This document shows, in pieces, positions 34,918 through 43,384 of a stretch of DNA of 64,000 bases. Source of the DNA: Muricauda sp. SCSIO 65647 (GTDB taxonomy: Bacteria; Bacteroidota; Bacteroidia; Flavobacteriales; Flavobacteriaceae); the NCBI RefSeq assembly GCF_021534965.1, contig NZ_CP091037.1, positions 536,501-600,500 on the forward strand. The letters are read 5' to 3'. Positions within the stretch are counted from its first letter, which is position 1; every line of letters begins with the position of its first letter. The notes below the pieces were generated by a model. It was not told where the DNA came from, did no database searches, and saw only the letters and a program-made list of their open reading frames with translations. A program made the translations under genes and the position numbers.

Positions 34918-35508
34918 TCAGATGCCGCTTTCAAAAAGCTCCCTGATATTCTGATAAGAGTTTTTGAGCGCTTTTTTTGTTTTTTTGGGGCCTTTCCATT
35001 TTGCCTTGGTGATACCTTCTGCTTTTTCCGCTTTAAGCTTACCTTCAAAATCGGTGCGCATGGCAAACCAGTAGGTCTGCTTTAACCTAAAGTTGCCGTT
35101 GTGTTTGAAGATGTGATAGGTCGTGTGCAGGTATTTATCGACGACCAGATTTTTTACCCCGGTCTCTTCTTCTACCTCCCTTACCGCAGCGTTTTCGATA
35201 GACTCGCCCTTGTCAAGTTTTCCTTTGGGCAAATCCCATTTATTGTTTCGGTATATAAAGAGAATCTTGCCTTTTTTGTTTTTCACCACTCCACCTGCGG
35301 CAAGTACCATGGGTATTTTGGCACTGAAATGCTCTAAAATGGTATCGCTGGGGTCGTAGATATAGGCTTCTTTTATTTTCTTCTTTGATAGGGATTCGAT
35401 GGCTTTCAGAATAGAATCCGCATCCATTTCGAAAAGAATTCCATTAGCGTTGTGGGGCTTTTTGGTTGTCAATATCAAAGGAAATTCATTGACAAAAACT
35501 TTATACAT
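34918..35508 (-). CDS. Nudix hydrolase
   Basis: From the ATG at 35508 (MYKVFVNEFPLILTTKKP) the product has about 196 residues. The Nudix box GKLDKGESIENAAVREVEEE with TGV matches Gx5Ex7REUxEExGU. The N-terminal stretch before the box is longer than a minimal Nudix domain, as is usual in this flavobacterial group. Substrate (nucleoside diphosphate derivative) cannot be assigned. An alternative ATG at 35529 would overlap pyrE. The two genes are divergent, with starts only seven bases apart. Confidence 0.9.
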   Translation of the reverse strand: MYKVFVNEFPLILTTKKPHNANGILFEMDADSILKAIESLSKKKIKEAYIYDPSDTILEHFSAKIPMVLAAGGVVKNKKGKILFIYRNNKWDLPKGKLDKGESIENAAVREVEEETGVKNLVVDKYLHTTYHIFKHNGNFRLKQTYWFAMRTDFEGKLKAEKAEGITKAKWKGPKKTKKALKNSYQNIRELFESGI

Positions 35509-35511
35509 TTG
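35504..35511 (+). promoter_or_regulatory. -7 promoter element next to the pyrE start
   Basis: TACATTTG matches the TAnnTTTG element and ends four bases before the pyrE ATG. No well-spaced -33 TTG is seen (one at 35489 is only 12 bases upstream). If real, pyrE mRNA would be leaderless or nearly so. Confidence 0.4.
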
Positions 35512-35515
35512 CGCA

Positions 35516-36157
35516 ATGGTTTTAGACAAGCACAGCGCTACAAAAACGGCCGAACTTTTGCTACAAATTAATGCAATTAAGTTGAGACCCGAAAATCCGT
35601 TTACTTGGGCTTCGGGCTGGAAATCTCCAATCTATTGTGACAATCGTGTCATTCTTTCCTATCCTCTAATACGAAATTATGTGCGTGACGAGATGGCAAA
35701 ACAGGTCGAATCCCTATATGGTAAACCTGATGTCATTGCGGGGGTAGCCACAGGGGCCATCGGAATTGGCGTACTGGTCGCAGAGGCCCTGAACCTACCC
35801 TTTGTCTATGTAAGGCCAACACCTAAATCGCATGGTCGTCAAAACCAGATCGAAGGCCATTTAGAAGCTAATCAAAGGGTTGTGGTGATCGAAGATCTCA
35901 TAAGTACCGGCAACAGTAGTCTAAATGCCGTCAGGGCACTTAAAGAAGCTAATGTGGATGTCAAGGGTATGGTGGCGATTTTCACGTATGGTTTTGATCA
36001 GGCCACAGAAAACTTCAAAAAAGACAAAGTTCAATTGCATACCTTGTCCGATTACGACAATTTGATAAACAGTGCCTCTGAAGCCAACTACATCAAAGAA
36101 GAACAACTACTAACTTTATTGCAATGGAGAACAGATCCTGCGCAATGGAAACCTTAG
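35516..36157 (+). CDS. pyrE: Orotate phosphoribosyltransferase
   Basis: PyrE adds the phosphoribosyl group to orotate in pyrimidine synthesis. The start at 35516 (MVLDKHSATKTAELLLQINA) gives 213 residues, the family norm; the open frame continues upstream into the divergent Nudix gene but is not family-like. Motifs are FTWASGWKSPIYCDNR, VAGVATGAIGIGVLVAEAL and the PRPP loop VVVIEDLISTGNSS. A small SRPBCC gene follows after three bases. Confidence 0.95.
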   Translation: MVLDKHSATKTAELLLQINAIKLRPENPFTWASGWKSPIYCDNRVILSYPLIRNYVRDEMAKQVESLYGKPDVIAGVATGAIGIGVLVAEALNLPFVYVRPTPKSHGRQNQIEGHLEANQRVVVIEDLISTGNSSLNAVRALKEANVDVKGMVAIFTYGFDQATENFKKDKVQLHTLSDYDNLINSASEANYIKEEQLLTLLQWRTDPAQWKP

Positions 36158-36160
36158 CAT

Positions 36161-36553
36161 ATGCATATCGAAGTACCAAAAAAAACAATTGAAAAAAGTA
36201 ATCAAGAGGTATTTGAATTTCTGGTAGAGGTCAAGAATTTTGAATCGTTGATGCCAGAAAACATAGATAAATTCGAGGTCATCGACCATGACACCTTTAA
36301 GTTTGCCCTTAAGGGGATGCCCGAAATCGTACTTCGTATGAAAGAGAAACAGCCTCATGACAAAGTGGTGTTGGGGGCTGCCAGCGACAAGCTTCCATTC
36401 ACGTTGACCGCTGATATTCTTTCCGTTGACGACCAAAATAGTGAGATCGTCCTTAGTTTTTCAGGTGAATTCAATGCTATGATGGCTATGATGATCAAGG
36501 GGCCCATCACCAACCTCATGAACACCCTATCTGAAAACCTGCAAAAAATCTAG
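36161..36553 (+). CDS. SRPBCC/START-like domain protein
   Basis: The 130 residues form a helix-grip fold of the SRPBCC superfamily. It starts MHIEVPKKTIEKSNQEVFEF, with the helix-strand order and a C-terminal helix (MAMMIKGPITNLMNTLSENL). The ligand is unknown. It follows pyrE in the same direction and ends convergently within birA by four bases. Confidence 0.8.
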   Translation: MHIEVPKKTIEKSNQEVFEFLVEVKNFESLMPENIDKFEVIDHDTFKFALKGMPEIVLRMKEKQPHDKVVLGAASDKLPFTLTADILSVDDQNSEIVLSFSGEFNAMMAMMIKGPITNLMNTLSENLQKI

Positions 36554-37281
36554 TATAGCAAACTCACTTCTTTGAGTGCAAATTCTTGTATCCGCAAGTC
36601 TTCAATCTCGACCTGTAGTTTCCCATCTGCCGAAACGCCCCTAATGATACCCACAAATTGACGATTGTAAGCATCGGCAAAAGTCGAAGGCTTATCTTTT
36701 CTGAACAAAACGGCCTCGTAAGATTTACGTATCCCTTGGTTTGATATGGTATCCATCCATTTAAAACGCAGGGATAAATTTTTGAGCAATAAGTGGAGCA
36801 ACTCATGCAAATCATAACTGATTCCCGTTATTCTTTTGAGGGACGATGCCTTCGGAAGACCATCAAATTCAGTTTGGTTGCTATTGAGCCCTACACCGAT
36901 TATAGAGTATTCTGTCATGCCGCCTTTCAAGATGTTTTCGATCAAAACACCACAGATTTTCGCCTGACCTGACAGAATGTCGTTAGGCCATTTCACTGCA
37001 AGATCGGGAACCGAAAGTTCCTGTAACGTATCAAAAATCGCCAATGACACCACCATATTGATAGTGAAGTTGTTTTGGGCAAGCTGTTTATCGAAAATTT
37101 TCAACATGCTGAAAGTCAGATTCTTACCAGCTTCTGATTGCCAAAAAGAGCCCATTTGGCCCCTACCCCTTTGCTGATTTTCGGCAATAACCACGGTAAA
37201 ATCTTGAAGCTTTTTTTGCGTTACAAGATCCTTAAGGTACAAGCTAGTTGAGTCGGTGGCATCAAGTTTGATTATCTGCAT
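36550..37281 (-). CDS. birA: Biotin--[acetyl-CoA-carboxylase] ligase
   Basis: The product is a 243-residue ligase without the N-terminal DNA-binding domain found in E. coli BirA, so it probably only biotinylates acceptor proteins. The biotin/ATP loop appears as NQQRGRGQMGSFWQ, and KWPNDILSGQAKICGVLIEN and IGVGLNSNQ are further family motifs. It diverges from rsfS across a 95-base gap. Confidence 0.93.
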   Translation of the reverse strand: MQIIKLDATDSTSLYLKDLVTQKKLQDFTVVIAENQQRGRGQMGSFWQSEAGKNLTFSMLKIFDKQLAQNNFTINMVVSLAIFDTLQELSVPDLAVKWPNDILSGQAKICGVLIENILKGGMTEYSIIGVGLNSNQTEFDGLPKASSLKRITGISYDLHELLHLLLKNLSLRFKWMDTISNQGIRKSYEAVLFRKDKPSTFADAYNRQFVGIIRGVSADGKLQVEIEDLRIQEFALKEVSLLY

Positions 37282-37376
37282 GTGTTCTCGAGGTGTTTGA
37301 GGTATCGAATGATATGTTAAATCCTAAGACTAAGAAAGCAAAAAAAGCATAACTTTGTGGAAACTAAAATTATTGA

Positions 37377-37754
37377 ATGCAGAAAAAGAAAGCTAGTGCA
37401 GATGAGCTCATTGCCTTAATTTTACATGGAATAGAAGAAGTAAAGGGACTTGATATAAATCTACTTGATCTTAGGGAAATTGAAAACACTGTTTGCGACT
37501 ACTTTATAATCTGTAACGGTACTTCAAACACACACGTTAACGCCATCGTTTCGTCTATTCAAAAAACCGTAAGCAAATCATCAAAAGATAAACCTTGGCA
37601 CATTGAAGGCGCTGAAAACGCCGAATGGGTATTGATGGACTATGTAAATGTAGTGGTACATGTATTTCAAAGACATATTAGGGAGTTCTATGATATCGAA
37701 GGTCTTTGGGGCGATGCAAAAGTAACCGTGGTCGAGAGCAGTTATAATCAATAG
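37377..37754 (+). CDS. rsfS: Ribosome silencing factor RsfS
   Basis: The 125 residues match RsfS/YbeB, which binds uL14 on the 50S subunit and blocks subunit joining in starvation. Motifs: VKGLDINLLDLREIENTVCD, YFIICNGTSNTHVNAI and the C-terminal IREFYDIEGLWGDA. A TAACTTTG element at 37350-37357 could be its -7 box. ftsH follows after four bases, so the two are probably co-transcribed. Confidence 0.95.
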   Translation: MQKKKASADELIALILHGIEEVKGLDINLLDLREIENTVCDYFIICNGTSNTHVNAIVSSIQKTVSKSSKDKPWHIEGAENAEWVLMDYVNVVVHVFQRHIREFYDIEGLWGDAKVTVVESSYNQ

Positions 37755-37758
37755 CGAA

Positions 37759-39774
37759 ATGTCAAAAGAAAACAATCAAAATACACCCAAAAAACCCAGA
37801 TTCAGCTCATGGTGGATCTATGGGGTAATCATTGCTCTTGTTCTGGGCTTTCAATTTTTTGGTGGCAGTACTTTCTCGACCACTAAAAAAACGACCACTT
37901 CAGAACTTCAAGAATATCTTCGCAATGGCGATATTGCAAAGATTGTCATCATTCGCAATGCCGGTCAGGCCAAAGTCTTCTTGACCGAAGAAGCACTGCA
38001 GAAAGATGTACACAAAGATGTGGCCGATAAGCCTTTATTGCCCTCAACAGCGGCTGTTCCACAATATGTTCTTGACTATGGTGATCTACAGAACTTTGAG
38101 AACGATATCAATGAAATCAAAAAAGAGAACAACCTTGACACCATAGTCGATTTTGATACCGAATCGAACATATTGGGCGATTTGATATTGTCATTATTGC
38201 CCTTTGCCCTCATTATAGGCATATGGATATATTTGATGAGGAGGATGTCGAGTGGTGCCGGAGGTGGTGCTGGCGGGCAAATTTTCAACATAGGAAAGTC
38301 TCGGGCCAAGCTTTTTGATGAAAAAACCGATACCCGAACCTCCTTTAAGGATGTTGCAGGTCTTGAAGGTGCCAAAGAAGAGGTTCAAGAGATCGTCGAG
38401 TTTCTTAAAAATCCTGATAAGTATACCTCGCTTGGGGGTAAAATTCCGAAAGGGGCTTTATTGGTAGGCCCCCCTGGTACAGGAAAGACCCTTTTGGCCA
38501 AGGCCGTTGCAGGTGAGGCCAAAGTTCCCTTCTTTTCACTTTCAGGCTCTGATTTTGTAGAAATGTTCGTGGGCGTCGGTGCTTCTAGGGTACGTGATCT
38601 CTTCAAACAAGCCAAGGACAAATCACCTTCGATAATCTTCATCGATGAAATTGATGCCATCGGCCGGGCCAGGGGCAAGAACAATTTCACTGGATCTAAT
38701 GATGAACGCGAGAATACGCTAAACCAATTATTGACCGAAATGGATGGTTTTGGCACCAATACCAACGTAATCGTATTGGCGGCCACCAACCGTGCCGATG
38801 TATTGGACAAAGCATTAATGCGTGCCGGTAGATTTGACCGACAGATATATGTTGACCTTCCTGACCTACGTGAGCGCAAAGAAATTTTTGAAGTACACTT
38901 AAGGCCCATCAAAACGGCCGAAACACTCGATTTAGACTTTTTGGCCAAGCAAACCCCAGGGTTTTCAGGAGCCGACATTGCCAATGTCTGTAATGAAGCA
39001 GCGCTGATTGCGGCAAGAAAAGAGAAAAAAGCGGTTACCAAACAAGATTTTTTGGATGCCGTTGACAGAATTGTGGGCGGTCTTGAGAAAAAGAACAAGA
39101 TCATCACCCCAGAAGAGAAGAAGACCATTGCCTATCACGAAGCAGGCCATGCTACCGTCAGTTGGATGTTGGAGCATGCCGCACCGTTGGTCAAAGTGAC
39201 CATAGTGCCAAGGGGCCAATCTTTGGGGGCGGCATGGTACCTTCCAGAAGAACGGCTGATCGTGCGCCCTGAACAAATGCTTGATGAAATGTGTGCCACT
39301 ATGGGTGGCAGGGCAGCTGAAAAGGTAGTCTTTGGCAAGATTTCGACCGGCGCCCTAAGCGATCTCGAAAAGGTAACAAAACAAGCACGGGCCATGGTCA
39401 CTATTTATGGATTGAACGATCAACTGGGCAATATCACCTACTATGATTCATCTGGGCAAAACGAATATGGCTTCACAAAACCCTATAGTGAAGAGACCGC
39501 CCAGAAAATAGATGAGGAAATATCAAAAATCATAGAGAAACAATATCAGCGGGCCATCAAGTTGCTTGAAGAGAACAAAGACAAACTGACCGAATTGGCC
39601 GATAGACTTCTTGACAAAGAAGTAATCTTCAAAGATGACCTCGAGAAAATCTTTGGCAAGCGGCCCTTTGAAAAAGAAGATGAATCACAACCGACTGCTG
39701 TTAATGGATACGAAACCAATCCGAAAGCTACTGAAAACGAAACGGGCAAAACCCAAAGCAAAGTAGAAGAGTAA
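37759..39774 (+). CDS. ftsH: ATP-dependent zinc metalloprotease FtsH
   Basis: This is a membrane-anchored AAA+ protease of 671 residues. The first membrane helix is near residues 19-36 and the second near 141-160 (DLILSLLPFALIIGIWIYLM), with a periplasmic domain between them. The AAA domain has Walker A GPPGTGKT at 237-244 and Walker B SIIFIDEIDAIG. The zinc site HEAGH is at 460-464 and a third ligand Asp lies in LSDLEKVTKQA. It degrades misfolded membrane proteins and, by family, regulatory substrates such as LpxC in some bacteria. Its neighbours include two phospholipid enzymes. Confidence 0.97.
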   Translation: MSKENNQNTPKKPRFSSWWIYGVIIALVLGFQFFGGSTFSTTKKTTTSELQEYLRNGDIAKIVIIRNAGQAKVFLTEEALQKDVHKDVADKPLLPSTAAVPQYVLDYGDLQNFENDINEIKKENNLDTIVDFDTESNILGDLILSLLPFALIIGIWIYLMRRMSSGAGGGAGGQIFNIGKSRAKLFDEKTDTRTSFKDVAGLEGAKEEVQEIVEFLKNPDKYTSLGGKIPKGALLVGPPGTGKTLLAKAVAGEAKVPFFSLSGSDFVEMFVGVGASRVRDLFKQAKDKSPSIIFIDEIDAIGRARGKNNFTGSNDERENTLNQLLTEMDGFGTNTNVIVLAATNRADVLDKALMRAGRFDRQIYVDLPDLRERKEIFEVHLRPIKTAETLDLDFLAKQTPGFSGADIANVCNEAALIAARKEKKAVTKQDFLDAVDRIVGGLEKKNKIITPEEKKTIAYHEAGHATVSWMLEHAAPLVKVTIVPRGQSLGAAWYLPEERLIVRPEQMLDEMCATMGGRAAEKVVFGKISTGALSDLEKVTKQARAMVTIYGLNDQLGNITYYDSSGQNEYGFTKPYSEETAQKIDEEISKIIEKQYQRAIKLLEENKDKLTELADRLLDKEVIFKDDLEKIFGKRPFEKEDESQPTAVNGYETNPKATENETGKTQSKVEE

Positions 39775-39786
39775 CCGTACCTGTCG

Positions 39787-40395
39787 ATGGGCGTATTTGG
39801 AAAATTATTCGGAGGAGGAAAAAAGGTTCCCAAAGAAACTGTGGAAACAAGGGGGGAACATATGCCAGATCTGAAAATTCCCGTCGATGAAAAATTTACC
39901 ATTTATTTCAAGAAAAACGGCGGTAAGTTCATCTATTGTGAACATTTTGATGAGGTTTCCGAGACATTACAGAACATTATCTCAGAGAACAACTGGCAAC
40001 ACCATCTCTTTTACTGTATGGACTCTCGCCTTGCAGACCGATTCTCCTCCGAAAAAATCACCTTCACCCATAAACGAAACGAAAGCGAGATTTTCTTTAC
40101 CACTTGTGAACACTTAATTGCCCAGAATGGTTCCATTTTGGTCTGTTCGAATCAAATAAAGGGAAAAAAGTTGAACGAACTGCCCTCTAACCTGATTGTC
40201 TTTGCCACTACAAGCCAATTGGTCGATTCTATAAGCGAAGCCCTAAAGACCATCAAGGAAAAATATGGAAAAAACATTCCTGATAACATCACCACCCTAA
40301 AGCATTTTGAGCCTACTGCCGAAAACCAAAATGATTTTCTTTCGTATGGCAGTGCATCAAAAAATGTCTACCTTTTGCTGCTAGAAGACTATTGA
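39787..40395 (+). CDS. LUD-domain (LutC/YkgG-like) protein
   Basis: The 202 residues show the LUD fold pattern: GGKFIYCEHFDEVSETLQNI, the ICSNQ-like VCSNQIKGKKLNELPSNLIV and a C-terminal TAENQNDFLSYGSASKNVYL. LutC participates in lactate utilisation with LutA/LutB, but neither is adjacent, so the role here is uncertain. Bacteroidota place this gene between ftsH and cdsA. It starts 12 bases after ftsH and ends four bases before cdsA. Confidence 0.85.
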   Translation: MGVFGKLFGGGKKVPKETVETRGEHMPDLKIPVDEKFTIYFKKNGGKFIYCEHFDEVSETLQNIISENNWQHHLFYCMDSRLADRFSSEKITFTHKRNESEIFFTTCEHLIAQNGSILVCSNQIKGKKLNELPSNLIVFATTSQLVDSISEALKTIKEKYGKNIPDNITTLKHFEPTAENQNDFLSYGSASKNVYLLLLEDY

Positions 40396-40399
40396 TTCG

Positions 40400-41203
40400 A
40401 TGAAGGAAATATTCAGGCGCGCCACTACCGGGGTGCTTTATGTCATATTACTGCTTTCTGCGGTTTTTTTGAGTTCAGATGCTTTTGATTTTTTGTTCAT
40501 GGTCTTTGGGCTGGCCTGTCTCTATGAGTTCAAAAAACTGGTAAGAATTAGGGGCTATTATATCTTTGTTGCCTATCTGGCCCTTTGGTGGGCATTCATC
40601 TATTTGGTCAGGGACAAGATGGCCATTAATGTGCTCATGTTTTTGACGATTTCAATCAATATATCCCTACTTTTCTATCTTTTTTCAAAGCGTACCAAAC
40701 CGTTTTCAGCTGCACAGAAATTTATCACTGGGCTTTTATATATAGGGGGAGGGTGCATTTTTCTTACCATGATTCCCTACAAGGATGACGAATTTGCCAA
40801 ATACCTTATCATGGGCATCTTCATCTTGATATGGGTAAATGATTCATTTGCCTACCTGGTCGGGAAAAGTATCGGACGAACCAAACCATTTCCATCAATT
40901 TCTCCAAAAAAAACGCTTGAAGGTTATTTGGGAGGTCTTATTTTTGCATTGGTGGCAGCTTATTTTTTGGCACGATATGAGCCCATATTAAATCCCACGC
41001 AGTGGATGGTCTTGGCAATCATCATTGTCATTACCGGTAATCTTGGTGATTTGCTTGAATCAAAATTCAAGCGCATGGCCGGGGTAAAAGATAGCGGAGC
41101 CATAATGCCAGGCCATGGTGGAATGTTGGATCGATTGGACAGCCTCATATTTGCTGCACCGTTTGCCTATTTGGCACTTAATATTTTTTCATATGTTTCA
41201 TAG
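40400..41203 (+). CDS. cdsA: Phosphatidate cytidylyltransferase
   Basis: CdsA makes CDP-diacylglycerol from phosphatidate and CTP in the inner membrane. It has 267 residues with about seven membrane helices. The family signature lies near the C-terminus: GNLGDLLESKFKRMAGVKDS followed by GAIMPGHGGMLDRLDSL, with catalytic Asp residues. SPKKTLEGYLGG is another conserved block. It is followed by psd, which overlaps its last 11 bases. Confidence 0.95.
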   Translation: MKEIFRRATTGVLYVILLLSAVFLSSDAFDFLFMVFGLACLYEFKKLVRIRGYYIFVAYLALWWAFIYLVRDKMAINVLMFLTISINISLLFYLFSKRTKPFSAAQKFITGLLYIGGGCIFLTMIPYKDDEFAKYLIMGIFILIWVNDSFAYLVGKSIGRTKPFPSISPKKTLEGYLGGLIFALVAAYFLARYEPILNPTQWMVLAIIIVITGNLGDLLESKFKRMAGVKDSGAIMPGHGGMLDRLDSLIFAAPFAYLALNIFSYVS

Positions 41204-41858
41204 AGAAGGTCAAAAGATCATTCTTACAGCATTTTTTTTGGCAGTGGCCATTATCATTGCCGCACAGTATTTTCTGGAAATTGACTGGGTGAGATGGTTG
41301 GTTCAGATTGGGGCGTTGGTCATATTGGTTCTCATTCTGCAATTTTTCAGAAACCCGAAACGATTGGTTACCCCAAATTTCGATGAAGTGCTAGCGCCCG
41401 TTGATGGTAAGGTGGTTATCATCGATGAGGTTGAAGAACCTGAGTATTTTATGGATAGGCGCAAGCAGGTCTCAATATTCATGTCGCCTTTGAATGTGCA
41501 CGTGACCCGATACCCGGTCAGTGGTACCATTACCTATTCAAAATACCACCCCGGCAAGTATTTGGTGGCCTGGCACCCCAAATCAAGTACCAAGAACGAA
41601 AGAACGACCATAGTCGTACACACCCCAAAATTCGGCCAGATCATGTACCGACAAATTGCAGGGGCCGTGGCCCGCAGAATTGTCAACTATGCCGAAGAGG
41701 GGGAGCAAGTCACCCAAGGCACCGATGCGGGTTTTATCAAATTCGGGTCGCGGGTCGATTTATTTCTACCTTTAGATTGTACCATCAATGTCAAATTGAA
41801 CCAAAAGGTAGTCGGAGCAAAAACCTGTATTGCCTCTTTGCCCAAACAAAATGATTAG
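41193..41858 (+). CDS. psd: Phosphatidylserine decarboxylase, short form
   Basis: Psd converts phosphatidylserine to phosphatidylethanolamine. The ATG at 41193 (MFHREGQKIILTAFF) gives 221 residues, the compact archaeal-like type. Two N-terminal membrane segments are followed by VLAPVDGKVVIIDEVEEPEY, SIFMSPLNVHVTRYPVSGTI and the self-cleavage site GS in IKFGSRVDLFLP, where Ser becomes the pyruvoyl group. The overlap with cdsA fits production of phosphatidylethanolamine, although the phosphatidylserine synthase is not in the window. Confidence 0.95.
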   Translation: MFHREGQKIILTAFFLAVAIIIAAQYFLEIDWVRWLVQIGALVILVLILQFFRNPKRLVTPNFDEVLAPVDGKVVIIDEVEEPEYFMDRRKQVSIFMSPLNVHVTRYPVSGTITYSKYHPGKYLVAWHPKSSTKNERTTIVVHTPKFGQIMYRQIAGAVARRIVNYAEEGEQVTQGTDAGFIKFGSRVDLFLPLDCTINVKLNQKVVGAKTCIASLPKQND

Positions 41859-42117
41859 TGAAAAGCTACAAAAGAGATTCGATGAAGCGGTAGCGTACGT
41901 TAATAGTTTTACCGAACCATTGCCTGCCGATACCCTATTGAAATTGTACGCATATTATAAAATAGCCAATAAGAATTATGACAACCCGGGCAGTAAGACC
42001 CCATTGATCAACGCCTTCAAGGCAAATGCATTGATTCAGGCCAAAAACATCACCATCGAACAAGCGATGAAAAAGTATATCAAACTGGTCAACGACGAAA
42101 TCAAAAAGGCTAAGTAG
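41851..42117 (+). CDS. Acyl-CoA-binding protein
   Basis: The 88 residues from the ATG at 41851 (MISEKLQKRFDEAVAYVNSF) match the four-helix ACBP family, with TLLKLYAYYKIANKNYDNPG and KANALIQAKNITIEQAMKKY as ligand-binding helices. It buffers long-chain acyl-CoA esters. It overlaps the psd end by eight bases and so closes the lipid operon. It converges on the sterol-desaturase gene with an eight-base overlap. Confidence 0.93.
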   Translation: MISEKLQKRFDEAVAYVNSFTEPLPADTLLKLYAYYKIANKNYDNPGSKTPLINAFKANALIQAKNITIEQAMKKYIKLVNDEIKKAK

Positions 42118-43381
42118 CCAAATTCGGTTTTGTAGAGTTGCCCCGTTCGATGAAAGTAAAGTAGACTCCCCCAAAAATAGTGGTCAAAAAGTAGAATGCC
42201 ACCCAGTAGCTTCCGGTGGCAAAGTAAGCATTCATTCCGAACCAGTCGCCGGTCATATAAATCAAGACAAGCCCTGCGATGCCCCTTAACAATTCTATCC
42301 ATACCGCGTAAATTTTGCGGTCCATCAGGGTGGTATATCCATAAATGCCCACAAAAACAAAGGCCCCGAAGAGCAACAAGCCATCAAAACCAATCTCTGA
42401 ATAGTTGTAAAACATAAAGAGCATCAATCCAGTATTCAACAATAATTGACAAATGGAATAGCCTTTCAACGCATTCGAGGCCGATGGTTTGTATTTTTCA
42501 AAGTTGTACACATTTTCGATTTTCGAAATCGGATACTTCGCTGCCACATCAACGGGTCGCCAGCCAGTGGGCATGAACCAGATACGCAGCTTGTCCCACC
42601 AACTTTTGGTACGCCACGCATCTTTTATCAAACGCCAAACGTGCTGAAAATTAATCAAGATCGGATTCCATGTGGCTGCAGGTTTCAAGACACCATATTG
42701 CGGGGGCACATCGTCCAGTTCTTTTTGAAAAGTACCGAACATCCTATCCCAAATACAAAGTATCTGCCCCAAGTTCTTATCGATATACTCAGGGTTGATC
42801 GCGTGATGTACCCGATGCTGCGATGGTGTCACTATGATATACTCTAACCAACCCATCTTACCGATGTGCTGGGTATGGTACCAAAATTGGGCAAATAAGT
42901 GAATAGGGGCCAAAATGGCAATCACTTCATTCGGAACGCCCAAAACCGCAGCAGGTATCAACAGTAGCGCAAAATAACCTATCACATTTGAAATGGACTG
43001 TCGTAGGGCACAGGCCAAATTGAACTCTTCACTGCTATGGTGAATGACATGCTGGTTCCAAAAAATATTTACATGGTGGCTCAGGCGATGGTTCCAATAT
43101 CCGGCAAAGTCAATGGTGATAAAAGCTGCCAACCACACCAACCAGGTACTCTTCAGTTCAACAACGGCCAAATTCTCGACCAAAAAAGGATAGCTGACCA
43201 AGACCAGGACCAGACCAAGGGAGTCTTTGATAATGTTTGTAAGGCCTGAGCTGAGACTGCTGACCGTATCCATTACATTATGTTTTTGATTTTTTACGAA
43301 ATACCCATATAAAATCTCGATCAATACCAAGACCACAAAGAACGGAATGGCATACAACAGGGCTGCGGCATAGGTTTCCAT
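42110..43381 (-). CDS. Sterol desaturase/fatty acid hydroxylase family membrane protein
   Basis: This integral membrane di-iron enzyme has 423 residues. The His clusters are HRLSHH (near residue 98), HVIHHSSEEFN and HRVHHAINPEY, as in sterol desaturases, carotene hydroxylases and alkylglycerol monooxygenases. Several membrane helices surround them, and the extra C-terminal helices resemble the alkylglycerol monooxygenase group. Substrate is unassigned. It follows the nucleotidyltransferase by three bases and is likely the last gene of that operon. Confidence 0.9.
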   Translation of the reverse strand: METYAAALLYAIPFFVVLVLIEILYGYFVKNQKHNVMDTVSSLSSGLTNIIKDSLGLVLVLVSYPFLVENLAVVELKSTWLVWLAAFITIDFAGYWNHRLSHHVNIFWNQHVIHHSSEEFNLACALRQSISNVIGYFALLLIPAAVLGVPNEVIAILAPIHLFAQFWYHTQHIGKMGWLEYIIVTPSQHRVHHAINPEYIDKNLGQILCIWDRMFGTFQKELDDVPPQYGVLKPAATWNPILINFQHVWRLIKDAWRTKSWWDKLRIWFMPTGWRPVDVAAKYPISKIENVYNFEKYKPSASNALKGYSICQLLLNTGLMLFMFYNYSEIGFDGLLLFGAFVFVGIYGYTTLMDRKIYAVWIELLRGIAGLVLIYMTGDWFGMNAYFATGSYWVAFYFLTTIFGGVYFTFIERGNSTKPNLAT

Positions 43382-43384
43382 GGC

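Noticed and set aside
35399-35515. Upstream extension of pyrE
   Set aside because: It reads antisense through the Nudix gene and has no similarity to PyrE.
38385-39128. 247-codon open frame antisense to ftsH
   Set aside because: It mirrors codon bias of ftsH and shows no recognisable domain.
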